Assembly: GCA_000985875.1 (NCBI GenBank)
Contig: CCRI01000005.1
Span: 124,001 to 188,000, forward strand
Length of the DNA stretch: 64,000 bases
Direction of reading: 5' to 3'
DNA from: Neorhizobium galegae bv. officinalis
GTDB taxonomy: Bacteria; Pseudomonadota; Alphaproteobacteria; Rhizobiales; Rhizobiaceae
The translations under genes and the position numbers were made by a program. The notes beneath the pieces were generated by a model. It was not told the DNA's origin, did no database searches, and worked only from the letters and a program-made list of their open reading frames with translations. Of this stretch, positions 25,096 through 32,549 are shown in pieces; within the stretch, counting starts at the first letter, position 1, and every line of letters starts with the position of its first letter.

Positions 25096-25952
25096 ACATT
25101 CGCCTCCAGCCGACCAAGCAGTCGTCCGAGCAACACCCTTGCAAGATGCCGGCGCATCTTTGGAGGCGTGTGCTCGTCGCCGGCCGGATCAAGCTCCGTG
25201 CCGAGCACGTCCTGTGCCTGCCGGATCGCCTCCGGCGTCAACTGCCGCCCGGTCAACGCGGCTTCGACCGCACTCACCCTGACCGGCGTCGGGCCCACCG
25301 AAAGGAAGGCGATCCGCATGCGCTCGACAAAACCGCCCTGCATCTGCGCATCGATGCCTGCGCCGACGATCGCATAGTCGCCGCGCCGGCGGGCCAATTC
25401 GTCGAAGGCCGTCCGGGTTTTCACGGTTGCCACGGGGACGTGTACCGCGGTGATGATCTCGCCGGGCTGAAGCGCCGTTTCATAAAGATCGATGAAGAAA
25501 TCCCCGGCGCCGACGCGGCGGCTGCCTTCAACCGAGGCGATTTCGATGATCGCATCAAGCGCCAGCGCCATGGCGGGAAATTCCGATGCGGGATCGGCAA
25601 GCGCCAGGCTACCTCCGAATGTACCCTTGTTGCGGATCGCCGGGTGCGCCACGAAAGGAGCCGCTTTTGCAAGCAGTGGCGCATGTTCCCGCACGAGGTT
25701 CGAGCCGAGAATTTCGCAGTGGCGGGTGGTGGCGCCGATGCGCAGATGACCGTCGACGATGGAAAGACCGCGCAGTTCGTCCAGGCGAGCGATATCGATG
25801 AGAAGGCCGGGGGCCTGCAGCCGAAGCGCGAGCGCCGGGACGAGACTCTGCCCTCCCGCGATATAGCTCGCATCACCATCCGCGCTGGCGAAAGCTTCCA
25901 AGGCTTCCTGCACGCATTTCGGGCGCATGTAGTCGAAAGCTCTCGCCTTCAC
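25092..25952 (-). CDS. FAD-binding medium subunit of the CoxL-family hydroxylase, CoxM type
   Basis: This 286-residue flavoprotein has the FAD-binding motifs YIAGGQSLVPAL and TFGGSLALADPASE (the latter a TIGG-type motif). I place the start at GTG 25952 because GGAGGAG lies upstream and the resulting N-terminus, VKARAFDYMRP, matches the usual CoxM start; a longer frame is open but has no ribosome site. It hands electrons from the iron-sulfur clusters to an acceptor. It is the first gene of the operon and lies directly downstream of a promoter with TetR-type boxes. Confidence 0.9.
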   Translation of the reverse strand: MKARAFDYMRPKCVQEALEAFASADGDASYIAGGQSLVPALALRLQAPGLLIDIARLDELRGLSIVDGHLRIGATTRHCEILGSNLVREHAPLLAKAAPFVAHPAIRNKGTFGGSLALADPASEFPAMALALDAIIEIASVEGSRRVGAGDFFIDLYETALQPGEIITAVHVPVATVKTRTAFDELARRRGDYAIVGAGIDAQMQGGFVERMRIAFLSVGPTPVRVSAVEAALTGRQLTPEAIRQAQDVLGTELDPAGDEHTPPKMRRHLARVLLGRLLGRLEANV

Positions 25953-25981
25953 CGGCTCCTCCCACGTGGCCCTCCGGATTT

Positions 25982-25997
25982 GTGACCACTTGGTTAC
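25982..25997. promoter_or_regulatory. TetR-type operator box 1
   Basis: GTGACCA-CT-TGGTTAC is a near-perfect inverted repeat (six of seven arm bases pair). It is immediately downstream of the -10 of the minus-strand promoter for the hydroxylase operon, so binding would block transcription. The core ACCA-NN-TGGT recurs in boxes 2 and 3. Confidence 0.6.
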
Positions 25998-26026
25998 AAT
26001 ATTTCGCAGGTCGATCCGCCGGTCAA
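25998..26026 (-). promoter_or_regulatory. promoter of the hydroxylase-Liv-CoxG operon
   Basis: On the minus strand TTGACC (26026-26021), a 17-bp spacer and AATATT (26003-25998) form a sigma70-like promoter 46 bp before the GTG start of the CoxM-type gene. It is flanked on both sides by ACCA-NN-TGGT boxes. Confidence 0.5.
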
Positions 26027-26032
26027 GAAAAA

Positions 26033-26073
26033 TAACCAACTGGTCTCAAATAAAATTACCACTTGGTCTCAAA
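26033..26073. promoter_or_regulatory. TetR-type operator boxes 2 and 3 as a 23-bp direct repeat
   Basis: Cores ACCA-AC-TGGT (26035-26044) and ACCA-CT-TGGT (26058-26067) are each followed by CTCAAA, so the two copies form direct repeats exactly 23 bp apart. They lie between the operon promoter and the TetR gene, and probably control the TetR gene itself as well as the operon. Confidence 0.6.
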
Positions 26074-26147
26074 CGCCTGTCGCGGTATCGCTATGCGAAA
26101 CAAGGTTGCCGATGACTCGGTGGCGGGCATGGCAGATCAGGGCAGGC

Positions 26148-26840
26148 ATGACGGATCAGCAGAACAGCCTTGAACGCGAAGGTGGCGGAGAAAAACCGCG
26201 GCGTCCCAAACAATACATGCGGGCGAACGAGCGCGAACAGTTCATCCTGGAAGAGGCCGTCCGCTTCTTCGCCGAACATGGTTTCGAGGGCCAGACCCGC
26301 GAGCTCGCCAAGCGGATCGGTATCACGCATTCTGCGATCTACCGGCATTTTCCCAGCAAGGAAGCCCTGATCGAGCGGGTCTACGAACATGTTTATCTCA
26401 GCCGCTGGGACGATAGCTGGGCCGATCTCATCATCGACCGCGGCCGATCACTGGAAAGCCGGCTGACGGAATTCTATCTGCGTTATGTGGAGCGCGTCTT
26501 CCACTACGACTGGGTCCGGATCTTTGTCTTTTCCGGCCTCAAGACCTTCGACATCACGACGCGCTATCTCGACATCGTGCGCCGGCAGATCGTCGAGCCT
26601 GCCTGCCTCGAACTCCGCCACGAGCTGGGCCTGCCGGGCCCGGACGAGGCGCCGCTTTGCGAGCGGGAGACCGAATTGTTCTGGGGTCTCCACGGCCGCA
26701 TCTTCTATCTGGCGATCCGTCGGTTCGTATATGCGACGCCCACCCCGGAATCTCTGGACGACATCGTCCGCGATGGCGTCAGAAGCTTCATGCTCGGCGG
26801 CCCCGCAATCGCAAAGGCGATCGTTCAACGGAAACCCTAG
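26148..26840 (+). CDS. TetR/AcrR-family transcriptional regulator
   Basis: This protein of about 230 residues has an N-terminal TetR helix-turn-helix (EQFILEEAVRFFAEHGFEGQTRELAKRIGITHSAIYRHFPSKEAL in overlapping parts, about residues 24-68) followed by a helical ligand domain. I prefer the ATG at 26148 (AGGGCAGG upstream) over ATG 26112. It is divergent from the hydroxylase operon, and the three ACCA-NN-TGGT boxes in the space between them are its likely targets. The inducer is presumably the operon's substrate. Confidence 0.9.
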   Translation: MTDQQNSLEREGGGEKPRRPKQYMRANEREQFILEEAVRFFAEHGFEGQTRELAKRIGITHSAIYRHFPSKEALIERVYEHVYLSRWDDSWADLIIDRGRSLESRLTEFYLRYVERVFHYDWVRIFVFSGLKTFDITTRYLDIVRRQIVEPACLELRHELGLPGPDEAPLCERETELFWGLHGRIFYLAIRRFVYATPTPESLDDIVRDGVRSFMLGGPAIAKAIVQRKP

Positions 26841-26896
26841 CGCATCCGCCTGATGCCGCCGTCCGTCATGATCACCGCGGTTCCGATATGCCTCCC

Positions 26897-27628
26897 CTAA
26901 TGTGCGCCCAGCATGGCGCGGCGGATCTCGTCATGGGCGATCTCGCCATCCGAGCGCTTGAACTCCCGTTGAATGCTGCCATGCGCCAGCACATAGGCGC
27001 GCGACGACACGTCGATCGCCTGGAAGAAACTCTGCTCCGCCATCAGGATCGTCATGTTGCTCTTCTCGCGCAGCCGGGTGATGGCATTCAGCACGTCGCG
27101 CACGACGATCGGCGCCAAGCCCACCGAGGGTTCGTCGATGATGATGATCTTCGGCGCCGTCATCAGCGAACGGGCGATCGCCAGCAGTTGCTGCTGGCCG
27201 CCGCTCATGGTCGAAGCGATCTGTCTGCGGCGCTCCAGAAGCAGCGGAAAGGTTTCGAAACAATAGGCGAGGTTCTGCTTCATCCGGTCCCGGACCAGCG
27301 GGTTGCTGCCCGCGAGCTTGAGATTGTCCTCGACCGAGATGTTCGGCACGAGGCGCCGCCCCTCCGGGACGATCGACAGCCCATGGCGGACGATTTCGTG
27401 CGGCTGAAGTTTCGTGAGGTCGGTGTTCTTGCCGTTCCATTCGAGCACGATCCGACCCGCGCTGGCCCGCACGAAACCGAGGATGCAGTTGAGCAGCGTG
27501 CTCTTGCCGTTGCCGTTCATGCCGAGCAGCGCGACCATTTCGCTCTCGTTCAGTTCCAGCGAGACCTTTCGCAGGACCGAGACGGCACCGTAGCCTGCCG
27601 ACAGGTTTTCAATAATCAGCCTATTCAC
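26897..27628 (-). CDS. HAAT-type ABC transporter ATP-binding protein, LivF type (second system)
   Basis: This 243-residue ATPase has Walker A GMNGNGKST, signature MSGGQQQLLAIARSL, Walker B IIIIDEPSVGLAP and the switch region ILMAEQSFFQAI. The start overlaps the LivG-type stop by eight bases. It is the last gene of the second Liv-type operon and convergent with the TetR gene. Sequence differences from the LivF at 17.6 kb show that the two importers are separate systems, not a recent duplication. Confidence 0.93.
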   Translation of the reverse strand: MNRLIIENLSAGYGAVSVLRKVSLELNESEMVALLGMNGNGKSTLLNCILGFVRASAGRIVLEWNGKNTDLTKLQPHEIVRHGLSIVPEGRRLVPNISVEDNLKLAGSNPLVRDRMKQNLAYCFETFPLLLERRRQIASTMSGGQQQLLAIARSLMTAPKIIIIDEPSVGLAPIVVRDVLNAITRLREKSNMTILMAEQSFFQAIDVSSRAYVLAHGSIQREFKRSDGEIAHDEIRRAMLGAH

Positions 27629-28334
27629 CGAAATACACCTTCTGCACGAGCGGATTTTCGGCGATCTCGGACGAGGTCCCGGCGGCGATCAGGCGGCCGG
27701 TCTCGAAGCAGACGACCCGTTCGGAAAAGCGCATCACCGCATGCATGATATGTTCGATCATGATCACCGCGACGCCTGACCGGTTGAGCGCAAGCAAGAT
27801 CGCCAGAACCTCGTCGATCTCCTCTTCGGACAAGCCCGCCATTGCCTCGTCCGCGATCAGGACCTTCGGATTTCCGACTAGCGCGCGGGCCAGTTCCAGC
27901 TTGCGCAATTCGAGCTGGGTGAGCTTCTCGGACGGATCAGAGCTGCGGCCCGACAGCCCGACGCTCGCAAGCACCGCTCTTGCCCGCTCATGCCTGCTGC
28001 CCTCGACATGGCAGTAATCGAGGGGGACGAGGAGGTTTTCAAACACGGTCATGCCGATGAACGGCCGCGGGATCTGAAAACTGCGGGCGATGCCCATCCG
28101 GGCTCGCTTGTGGGCTTGAAGATGCGAGATATCCCGGCCCTCGAAAAACACCGACCCGCTGTCGGGACGGTAGACGCCGGTGATGCAGTTGATGAGCGTC
28201 GTCTTGCCGGAACCGTTCGGGCCGATGATGCCGAGCCGTTCACCTGCGCCGACATCGAGATCGACCGGACCGAGCGCGCGGAACGATCCGAACCGTTTCT
28301 CGACGCCCTTGAGGGAGAGAACCGCCTCCGTCAT
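27621..28334 (-). CDS. HAAT-type ABC transporter ATP-binding protein, LivG type (second system)
   Basis: This 237-residue ATPase has Walker A GPNGSGKTT, the LivG insert (RARMGIARSFQIPRPFIGMTVFENL), a degenerate signature at SEKLTQLELRKLELARAL, Walker B VLIADEAMAGLS and the switch histidine in IMIEHIM. Walker B ends DEAMAG instead of DEPTAG. I start at ATG 28334, which overlaps the permease stop by four bases; the frame runs on upstream but only antisense to nothing recognisable. The degenerate signature is common in LivG, where LivF supplies the better site. Confidence 0.9.
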   Translation of the reverse strand: MTEAVLSLKGVEKRFGSFRALGPVDLDVGAGERLGIIGPNGSGKTTLINCITGVYRPDSGSVFFEGRDISHLQAHKRARMGIARSFQIPRPFIGMTVFENLLVPLDYCHVEGSRHERARAVLASVGLSGRSSDPSEKLTQLELRKLELARALVGNPKVLIADEAMAGLSEEEIDEVLAILLALNRSGVAVIMIEHIMHAVMRFSERVVCFETGRLIAAGTSSEIAENPLVQKVYFGE

Positions 28335-29281
28335 AATCTTGCCCTGCCTTTTTTGCGGCCGAAGAGGTCGGAAATGCCGCCGGGAGCAAAAGCCACGAAG
28401 GCGATCAGTACCGCGCCGACGAAGAGAATGTTGAGCTCTGAGGATATGGTGACCGTGGCGATCTGCTGAACCGAGGCGAGCAGAAGAGCGCCGATCACCG
28501 GGCCAACCCAGGTTCGGGTGCCGCCGATCAGCGGCATGGCGATGGCGTTCAAACCGATGATCAGGCTGAAGGCGGTGACCGGTTCGACGAAGGACGTGTA
28601 GAACGGATAGGGCGCACCGGCCGCGGCAAGCACCGCGCCGCTCAGGGCGCAGGCGACCAGCTTGAGGCGAAGTGTTGGCACGCCGGAACATTCCGCCGCG
28701 TCCTCGCTTGCCCGCACCGCCCTCAATCCACGGCCGATCCAGGAAATCTCCACCCAGCGGGCGAGTGCGACGCTGACGACCGCGATCACCACCATGACGG
28801 TGAAATTGTATTGCGAAGGCCCGGGGCTCCAGGCAGGCGGCCGCGGGCCGTAGACGGCCATGCCGCTCGCCCCGCCGAGACCTGAGATATTGTGCACGAT
28901 GGTTTCGAGGACAACGACGAGGCCGAGTGTGGCGATGGCGAAATAGACGCCCTGGATACGCAATGTCAGGTAGCCCATCAGCACGCCGAGAATGGCGCCG
29001 ACAATCGCGGCAGCCAGGATGCAGAGCGGCAGCGGCAGGCCGAACGAGGTGAACAGGAATGCCGAAAGATAGACGCCGGCGCCGAAGAAACCGGCCGCGC
29101 CGAAATTGATATAGCCCGCGTAACCGCCGAGAATGTTCCAGCCGGTGGCGATCGTCACATATTGAAGGACCACGTAGCCCGCAAAGAAATAGAACGGGTT
29201 CCTGAGCAGCCACGGCATCAGGAAGCCGAGCGCCAGGACTATGACGATACCCGCGAGGAAGACGAGGGAATTCTTTCTCAT
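28331..29281 (-). CDS. HAAT-type ABC transporter permease, LivM type (second system)
   Basis: This 316-residue permease has about ten helices. The LivM block NILGGYAGYINFGAAGFFGAGVY has the common glycine-rich channel pattern, and RAVRASEDAAECSGVPTLRLK contains the coupling helix. Start and stop overlap with the neighbouring LivH- and LivG-type genes by four bases each, so the operon is tightly coupled. Confidence 0.93.
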   Translation of the reverse strand: MRKNSLVFLAGIVIVLALGFLMPWLLRNPFYFFAGYVVLQYVTIATGWNILGGYAGYINFGAAGFFGAGVYLSAFLFTSFGLPLPLCILAAAIVGAILGVLMGYLTLRIQGVYFAIATLGLVVVLETIVHNISGLGGASGMAVYGPRPPAWSPGPSQYNFTVMVVIAVVSVALARWVEISWIGRGLRAVRASEDAAECSGVPTLRLKLVACALSGAVLAAAGAPYPFYTSFVEPVTAFSLIIGLNAIAMPLIGGTRTWVGPVIGALLLASVQQIATVTISSELNILFVGAVLIAFVAFAPGGISDLFGRKKGRARL

Positions 29282-30156
29282 CGCGCAGCTCCGAACAGGC
29301 CCTGCGGGCGCAGGGCGAGGCCCAGCAGCAGGATCGCAAAGGCGACGCCGGGGGACCAGGAGGGATTGAGGTAGCTGGAGACCAGCGCCTCCGCGATGCC
29401 GATAATGATTGCGATGACCAGGCTGCCGGGAATGGACCCCATGCCGGCGAGAACCACGATCGCAAAGACCCGGCCGATCTGGTAGCGCCCGGCAAAGGGC
29501 TCGATCGGGCCGACCATGATCAGGGCGGCTCCGGCGATGACGGCGGTCGCGGTGGCGATGCCGAAAGCGTGCCGCTTGACGGAGGCCGGATTGAGGCCCG
29601 CGATCGAAAGCGCCCGCTCCTCATGGGCCACCGCGCGGATCGCCGTGCCGGAATTGGTGCGGCTGAGATAAAACCAGACGGCTGCGATCGTCACGGGGGC
29701 GAGAAGCGCGGGGATCAGCAGCCGGTAGGGAACGGTGAGGACGCCGAGCTTGAGGCTCGAGCCGATATAGGAAACGCTGACCGACTTGAGCTCGGAACCG
29801 AAGCCGAGCGACAGCAGGATCTCGATGACGAGCGACAGGCCGAAGAACAGCGTCAGGCTCTGCAGCACGTTGGCGCCGCCCTTGCGTTCGAAAACAGCCG
29901 AGTAAAAGGCGTAGAGCACGACCCCGAGAAGATAGAAGGGTACAAGGCCGATCAACGCCGCGACGATCGGATCAAGCCCCCATTGGGTCAGCGTGTAGAC
30001 GAAGAACGCGCCGGCGACGACGAGCGTCGGATGGGCGATATTGGGGATGTGGAGAATGCCGAAGGTGATCCCGAGCCCGAGGGCGAGCGATGCATAAACG
30101 CTCCCCAGCAGAATGCCCGTCACGATGGCGTTCAGCAGAATGTCGATCGATAGCAT
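29278..30156 (-). CDS. HAAT-type ABC transporter permease, LivH type (second system)
   Basis: This 292-residue permease has about eight helices and the LivH blocks LALGLGITFGILHIPNIAHPTLVV and VVLAGMGSIPGSLVIAIIIGI. I start at ATG 30156, with AAGGA upstream. The binding-protein gene ends 52 bp upstream, and a GC-rich hairpin lies in that gap. It forms the channel with the LivM-type protein. Confidence 0.93.
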   Translation of the reverse strand: MLSIDILLNAIVTGILLGSVYASLALGLGITFGILHIPNIAHPTLVVAGAFFVYTLTQWGLDPIVAALIGLVPFYLLGVVLYAFYSAVFERKGGANVLQSLTLFFGLSLVIEILLSLGFGSELKSVSVSYIGSSLKLGVLTVPYRLLIPALLAPVTIAAVWFYLSRTNSGTAIRAVAHEERALSIAGLNPASVKRHAFGIATATAVIAGAALIMVGPIEPFAGRYQIGRVFAIVVLAGMGSIPGSLVIAIIIGIAEALVSSYLNPSWSPGVAFAILLLGLALRPQGLFGAAR

Positions 30157-30169
30157 GTAAAGGGTCCTT

Positions 30170-30190
30170 GAGCCGGCCTTGCGCCGGCTC
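30170..30190 (-). terminator. intercistronic hairpin between livK-type and livH-type genes
   Basis: GAGCCGGC (30170-30177), a five-base loop and GCCGGCTC (30183-30190) form a perfect eight-pair stem in the 52-bp gap after the binding-protein gene. Without a T-run it probably slows 3' decay or causes partial termination, raising binding protein relative to permease. The TRAP operon has a similar element at the same relative position. Confidence 0.5.
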
Positions 30191-30208
30191 TCTGGATCGG
30201 TTGAAGGA

Positions 30209-31477
30209 TTAGCTGGCGCGCGCCTTGTTGTAGGGCGCGGCAAGCTCGCCGGTCTTCAGGGATGGCGGGTCGAGGATGACCTGGTGGCCCGGATTGCGGA
30301 ACTGTTCGAGATCGTTGCCCTTGATGCCGCGCAACTGCACCATCAGGACGCGGCGTTCCTTCCAGTCGCCGATCTCGGTAAAGGCGATCTTGCCGACGAT
30401 GGTATCGACGGCGTTGGCATGCAGGAAGGCCGCCATCTTGGCCGGGTCGACAGATTTCGAACCGGTGATCGCGGCCGCCGCCAGCTGGCCGGCGACATAA
30501 TAGAAGGGCGGAATGTAAAAACCGAGCGGATCGACACCCTGCTTCACGGCGATGGGCGTGTACCGGTCGAAAAAGCTCTTGATCGCCGGTGTCTGCATGG
30601 TGGGCTCCGGAACGAAGGTATGCGAGTTCACGAGCCCGTTGAGTTCGGGACCGAGCGAACCGAGCAGCGCCCCGTATTGTGGACCGATCATGGCGCCGCC
30701 GAAGAGCTTCACCTTGTCGGAAATGCCGATTTCCTTGACACCGCGGATGATCGCCGTGCTGTCGGCCGGATAGGAGGCGATGAAGATCGCTTCCGGATCC
30801 CCCGCATTGATATTGCGGATCATCGAGGAGAAGTCGGACGTGTTCGGCGGATAGCTCTGATTGAACACGACCTCCATGCCGTATTCCTTGGCGACGTCCG
30901 CGCCGCCCTTTGCGGCGTTTTTCGAAAATTCCAGGTCGGCATTGATGATGGCGATCTTCTTGACCCCTTGCGCCTTGGCAAGATCGAAGAAGCCGCGGGC
31001 CCAGTCCCGTCCGGAATTCGGCCCCCACGGGCCGCTGTGGAAGAACTTGTCGTGCTTGGCGACATCGTTGCCGGCGAGGCCGAACATGCCGATCATGAAC
31101 AGGTCGCGCTGCTTGATGAAGGGCATGACCGGCGCGGAAAGATTGGCGCCATAAGGCGAAAACAGCACGTCACAGGCGTCCACATCGACGAGCTTCGAAT
31201 AGATCGCCGGCACGTTGGCGGCACTGCTCTGGTCGTCGTAGATGACCAGTTCGACCTTGCGGCCGAGAAGGCCACCTGCCGCATTGACATCGTCTCGCCA
31301 GAGCTCGTAACCGATCTGGCCGTTCTTGGTGCTCGCCAGCGGACCGGTGAGCGACACGCTGGCGCCGACCCGGATCGGCTTGTCCTGCGCAAAGACCTTG
31401 CTCCCCAGGATTGCAGGGGCGGCAAGACCCGCAGCCGTTACCGCCATGAGCTTGTGAAACTGGCGCCTTGTCTTCAT
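30209..31477 (-). CDS. HAAT-type ABC transporter substrate-binding protein, LivK-like (second system)
   Basis: This is a 422-residue periplasmic type I binding protein. ATG 31477 follows GGGAGGGAAAAG and opens a twin-arginine-like signal (MKTRRQFHKLMAVTAAGLAA, cleavage near VFAQ). The mature start KPIRVGASVSLTGPLAS and the NAAGGLLGRKVELVIYDD block are family signatures. It is the first gene of the importer operon, divergent from an IclR gene. The shared operator boxes link this importer to the ring-cleavage operon on the other strand, so the ligand is probably the aromatic compound degraded there. Confidence 0.94.
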   Translation of the reverse strand: MKTRRQFHKLMAVTAAGLAAPAILGSKVFAQDKPIRVGASVSLTGPLASTKNGQIGYELWRDDVNAAGGLLGRKVELVIYDDQSSAANVPAIYSKLVDVDACDVLFSPYGANLSAPVMPFIKQRDLFMIGMFGLAGNDVAKHDKFFHSGPWGPNSGRDWARGFFDLAKAQGVKKIAIINADLEFSKNAAKGGADVAKEYGMEVVFNQSYPPNTSDFSSMIRNINAGDPEAIFIASYPADSTAIIRGVKEIGISDKVKLFGGAMIGPQYGALLGSLGPELNGLVNSHTFVPEPTMQTPAIKSFFDRYTPIAVKQGVDPLGFYIPPFYYVAGQLAAAAITGSKSVDPAKMAAFLHANAVDTIVGKIAFTEIGDWKERRVLMVQLRGIKGNDLEQFRNPGHQVILDPPSLKTGELAAPYNKARAS

Positions 31478-31497
31478 AGCTTTTCCCTCCCAAGAAA

Positions 31498-31531
31498 ATT
31501 CGCTAGACGAATAAATATTCGCATAACGATA
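31498..31531. promoter_or_regulatory. paired IclR-type operator boxes at the importer promoter
   Basis: Box ATTCG-CTAGA-CGAAT (31498-31512) is a perfect inverted repeat. A weaker copy, ATTCGCATAACGATA (31517-31531), starts 19 bp later. The same pair, with the same 19-bp spacing, sits before the catabolic operon at 32488-32521. The weaker copy overlaps the -10 of the importer promoter. Confidence 0.75.
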
Positions 31532-31555
31532 GGCAGCAGGTCTTGCGCTTGTCAA
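31526..31555 (-). promoter_or_regulatory. promoter of the second Liv-type importer operon
   Basis: On the minus strand TTGACA (31555-31550), an 18-bp spacer and TATCGT (31531-31526) form a sigma70-like promoter 49 bp before the binding-protein ATG. The -35 is a perfect match. The -10 coincides with the weaker IclR-type box, which suits control by the divergent regulator. Confidence 0.6.
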
Positions 31556-31597
31556 TCCCGTGTGCGAACGAAATGCCGCACAGCAGGAGAATTTCCG

Positions 31598-32413
31598 ATG
31601 ATTGACAGCAATTCGCCCGAGTTCGTCGAGGCGTTGGCACGAGGATTGTCGGTTCTGGAGGCTTTTGACGCCAAGGACCCGGAAATGACGCTGGCCGAGC
31701 TTTCCCGCAAGGTCGGCATGTCGATCGCCACCGTCCGGCGCAATGTCCTGACGCTCGAGGCGCTCGGTTTCATCCGCCGGCACAACAAGCATTTTCTCCT
31801 CGCACCCCGCGTCCTCACCCTCGGTTCCGCCTACCTGAACGCCTTCAATGTCGAAGAAGCGGTCACTCCCGAACTGCACCGGATCACCTCGCTTTTCGGC
31901 GATGCCGCCAACATGGCCGTGCTCGACGGCACGAACGTGCTCTACATTGCACATCTTTCCGAAAGCCGCGGCGTAAGGCGCAATGCCAGCCTCGGCGTCA
32001 CCTATCCAGCCTACGCGACCTCGATGGGCCGGGTGTTGATGGCAGCTCTTGCGGAAGAGGAGATGGACCGGTTTTTTGAGGCCTATACGCCGGTGAAGCT
32101 GACGGACTACACGGTGACCGACGAGGCCGAACTCCGCGACATCCTGATCGAGACCCGCGCAAAGGGCTATTCGATCACCGTCGACCAGCTCGATTACGGC
32201 ATTACAGCGCTTGCCGTGCCGGTCAAGGACAATACCGGACGGGTCGTCTGCGCGATCAACAGTTCCGGCTATACGCCCCGGTTGACGCCGGAGGAACTGG
32301 TCGAACAGCGCCTGCCGGAATTGCGGCTGGCGGCCAACCGGCTCTCTCAGCTGTTCAGCCGTTTTCCGGCGCTTGTGCATTCGCTGGCGCCGGCCAACCC
32401 GGCCACCCGCTGA
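31598..32413 (+). CDS. IclR-family transcriptional regulator, PcaR/PobR-like
   Basis: This 271-residue protein starts at ATG 31598, after AGGAGA. The N-terminal pattern FVEALARGLSVLEAF and the helix-turn-helix (LAELSRKVGMSIATVRRNVLTLEALGFI in parts, about residues 27-60) are characteristic of the IclR subgroup that controls protocatechuate and 4-hydroxybenzoate genes. The effector domain covers about residues 80-255. It lies between the importer operon (divergent) and the catabolic operon (downstream, same strand), both carrying the same paired boxes, so it probably controls both. Confidence 0.93.
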   Translation: MIDSNSPEFVEALARGLSVLEAFDAKDPEMTLAELSRKVGMSIATVRRNVLTLEALGFIRRHNKHFLLAPRVLTLGSAYLNAFNVEEAVTPELHRITSLFGDAANMAVLDGTNVLYIAHLSESRGVRRNASLGVTYPAYATSMGRVLMAALAEEEMDRFFEAYTPVKLTDYTVTDEAELRDILIETRAKGYSITVDQLDYGITALAVPVKDNTGRVVCAINSSGYTPRLTPEELVEQRLPELRLAANRLSQLFSRFPALVHSLAPANPATR

Positions 32414-32466
32414 TCCCTCAAAACCAACTCCGCCTGCGAAAATTTTCAAAGCTCCTGCGACAGGGC

Positions 32467-32496
32467 TTGACACCCCGCGTCATCGAAATTCATTAT
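32467..32496 (+). promoter_or_regulatory. promoter of the ring-cleavage operon
   Basis: TTGACA (32467-32472), an 18-bp spacer and CATTAT (32491-32496) form a sigma70-like promoter 54 bp before the FMN reductase ATG. The -10 lies inside the first operator box, as at the importer promoter. Confidence 0.55.
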
Positions 32497-32521
32497 ACGA
32501 ATATAAATTCGCCAAGCGAAT
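32488..32521. promoter_or_regulatory. paired IclR-type operator boxes at the catabolic promoter
   Basis: A weaker box ATTCATTATACGAAT (32488-32502) is followed, after a four-base spacer, by a perfect inverted repeat ATTCG-CCAAG-CGAAT (32507-32521). In the direction of transcription the order (weak, then perfect) and the 19-bp period are identical to those at the importer promoter, strong evidence for one regulator. Confidence 0.75.
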
Positions 32522-32549
32522 ACTTTTAAGGATGGCATGGGAGGGATTC

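Noticed and set aside
22235..25952. Aerobic CO dehydrogenase (coxMSL)
   Set aside because: The large subunit lacks the AYRCSFR active-site motif of form I enzymes. The gene order is cox-like, but the substrate should be organic.
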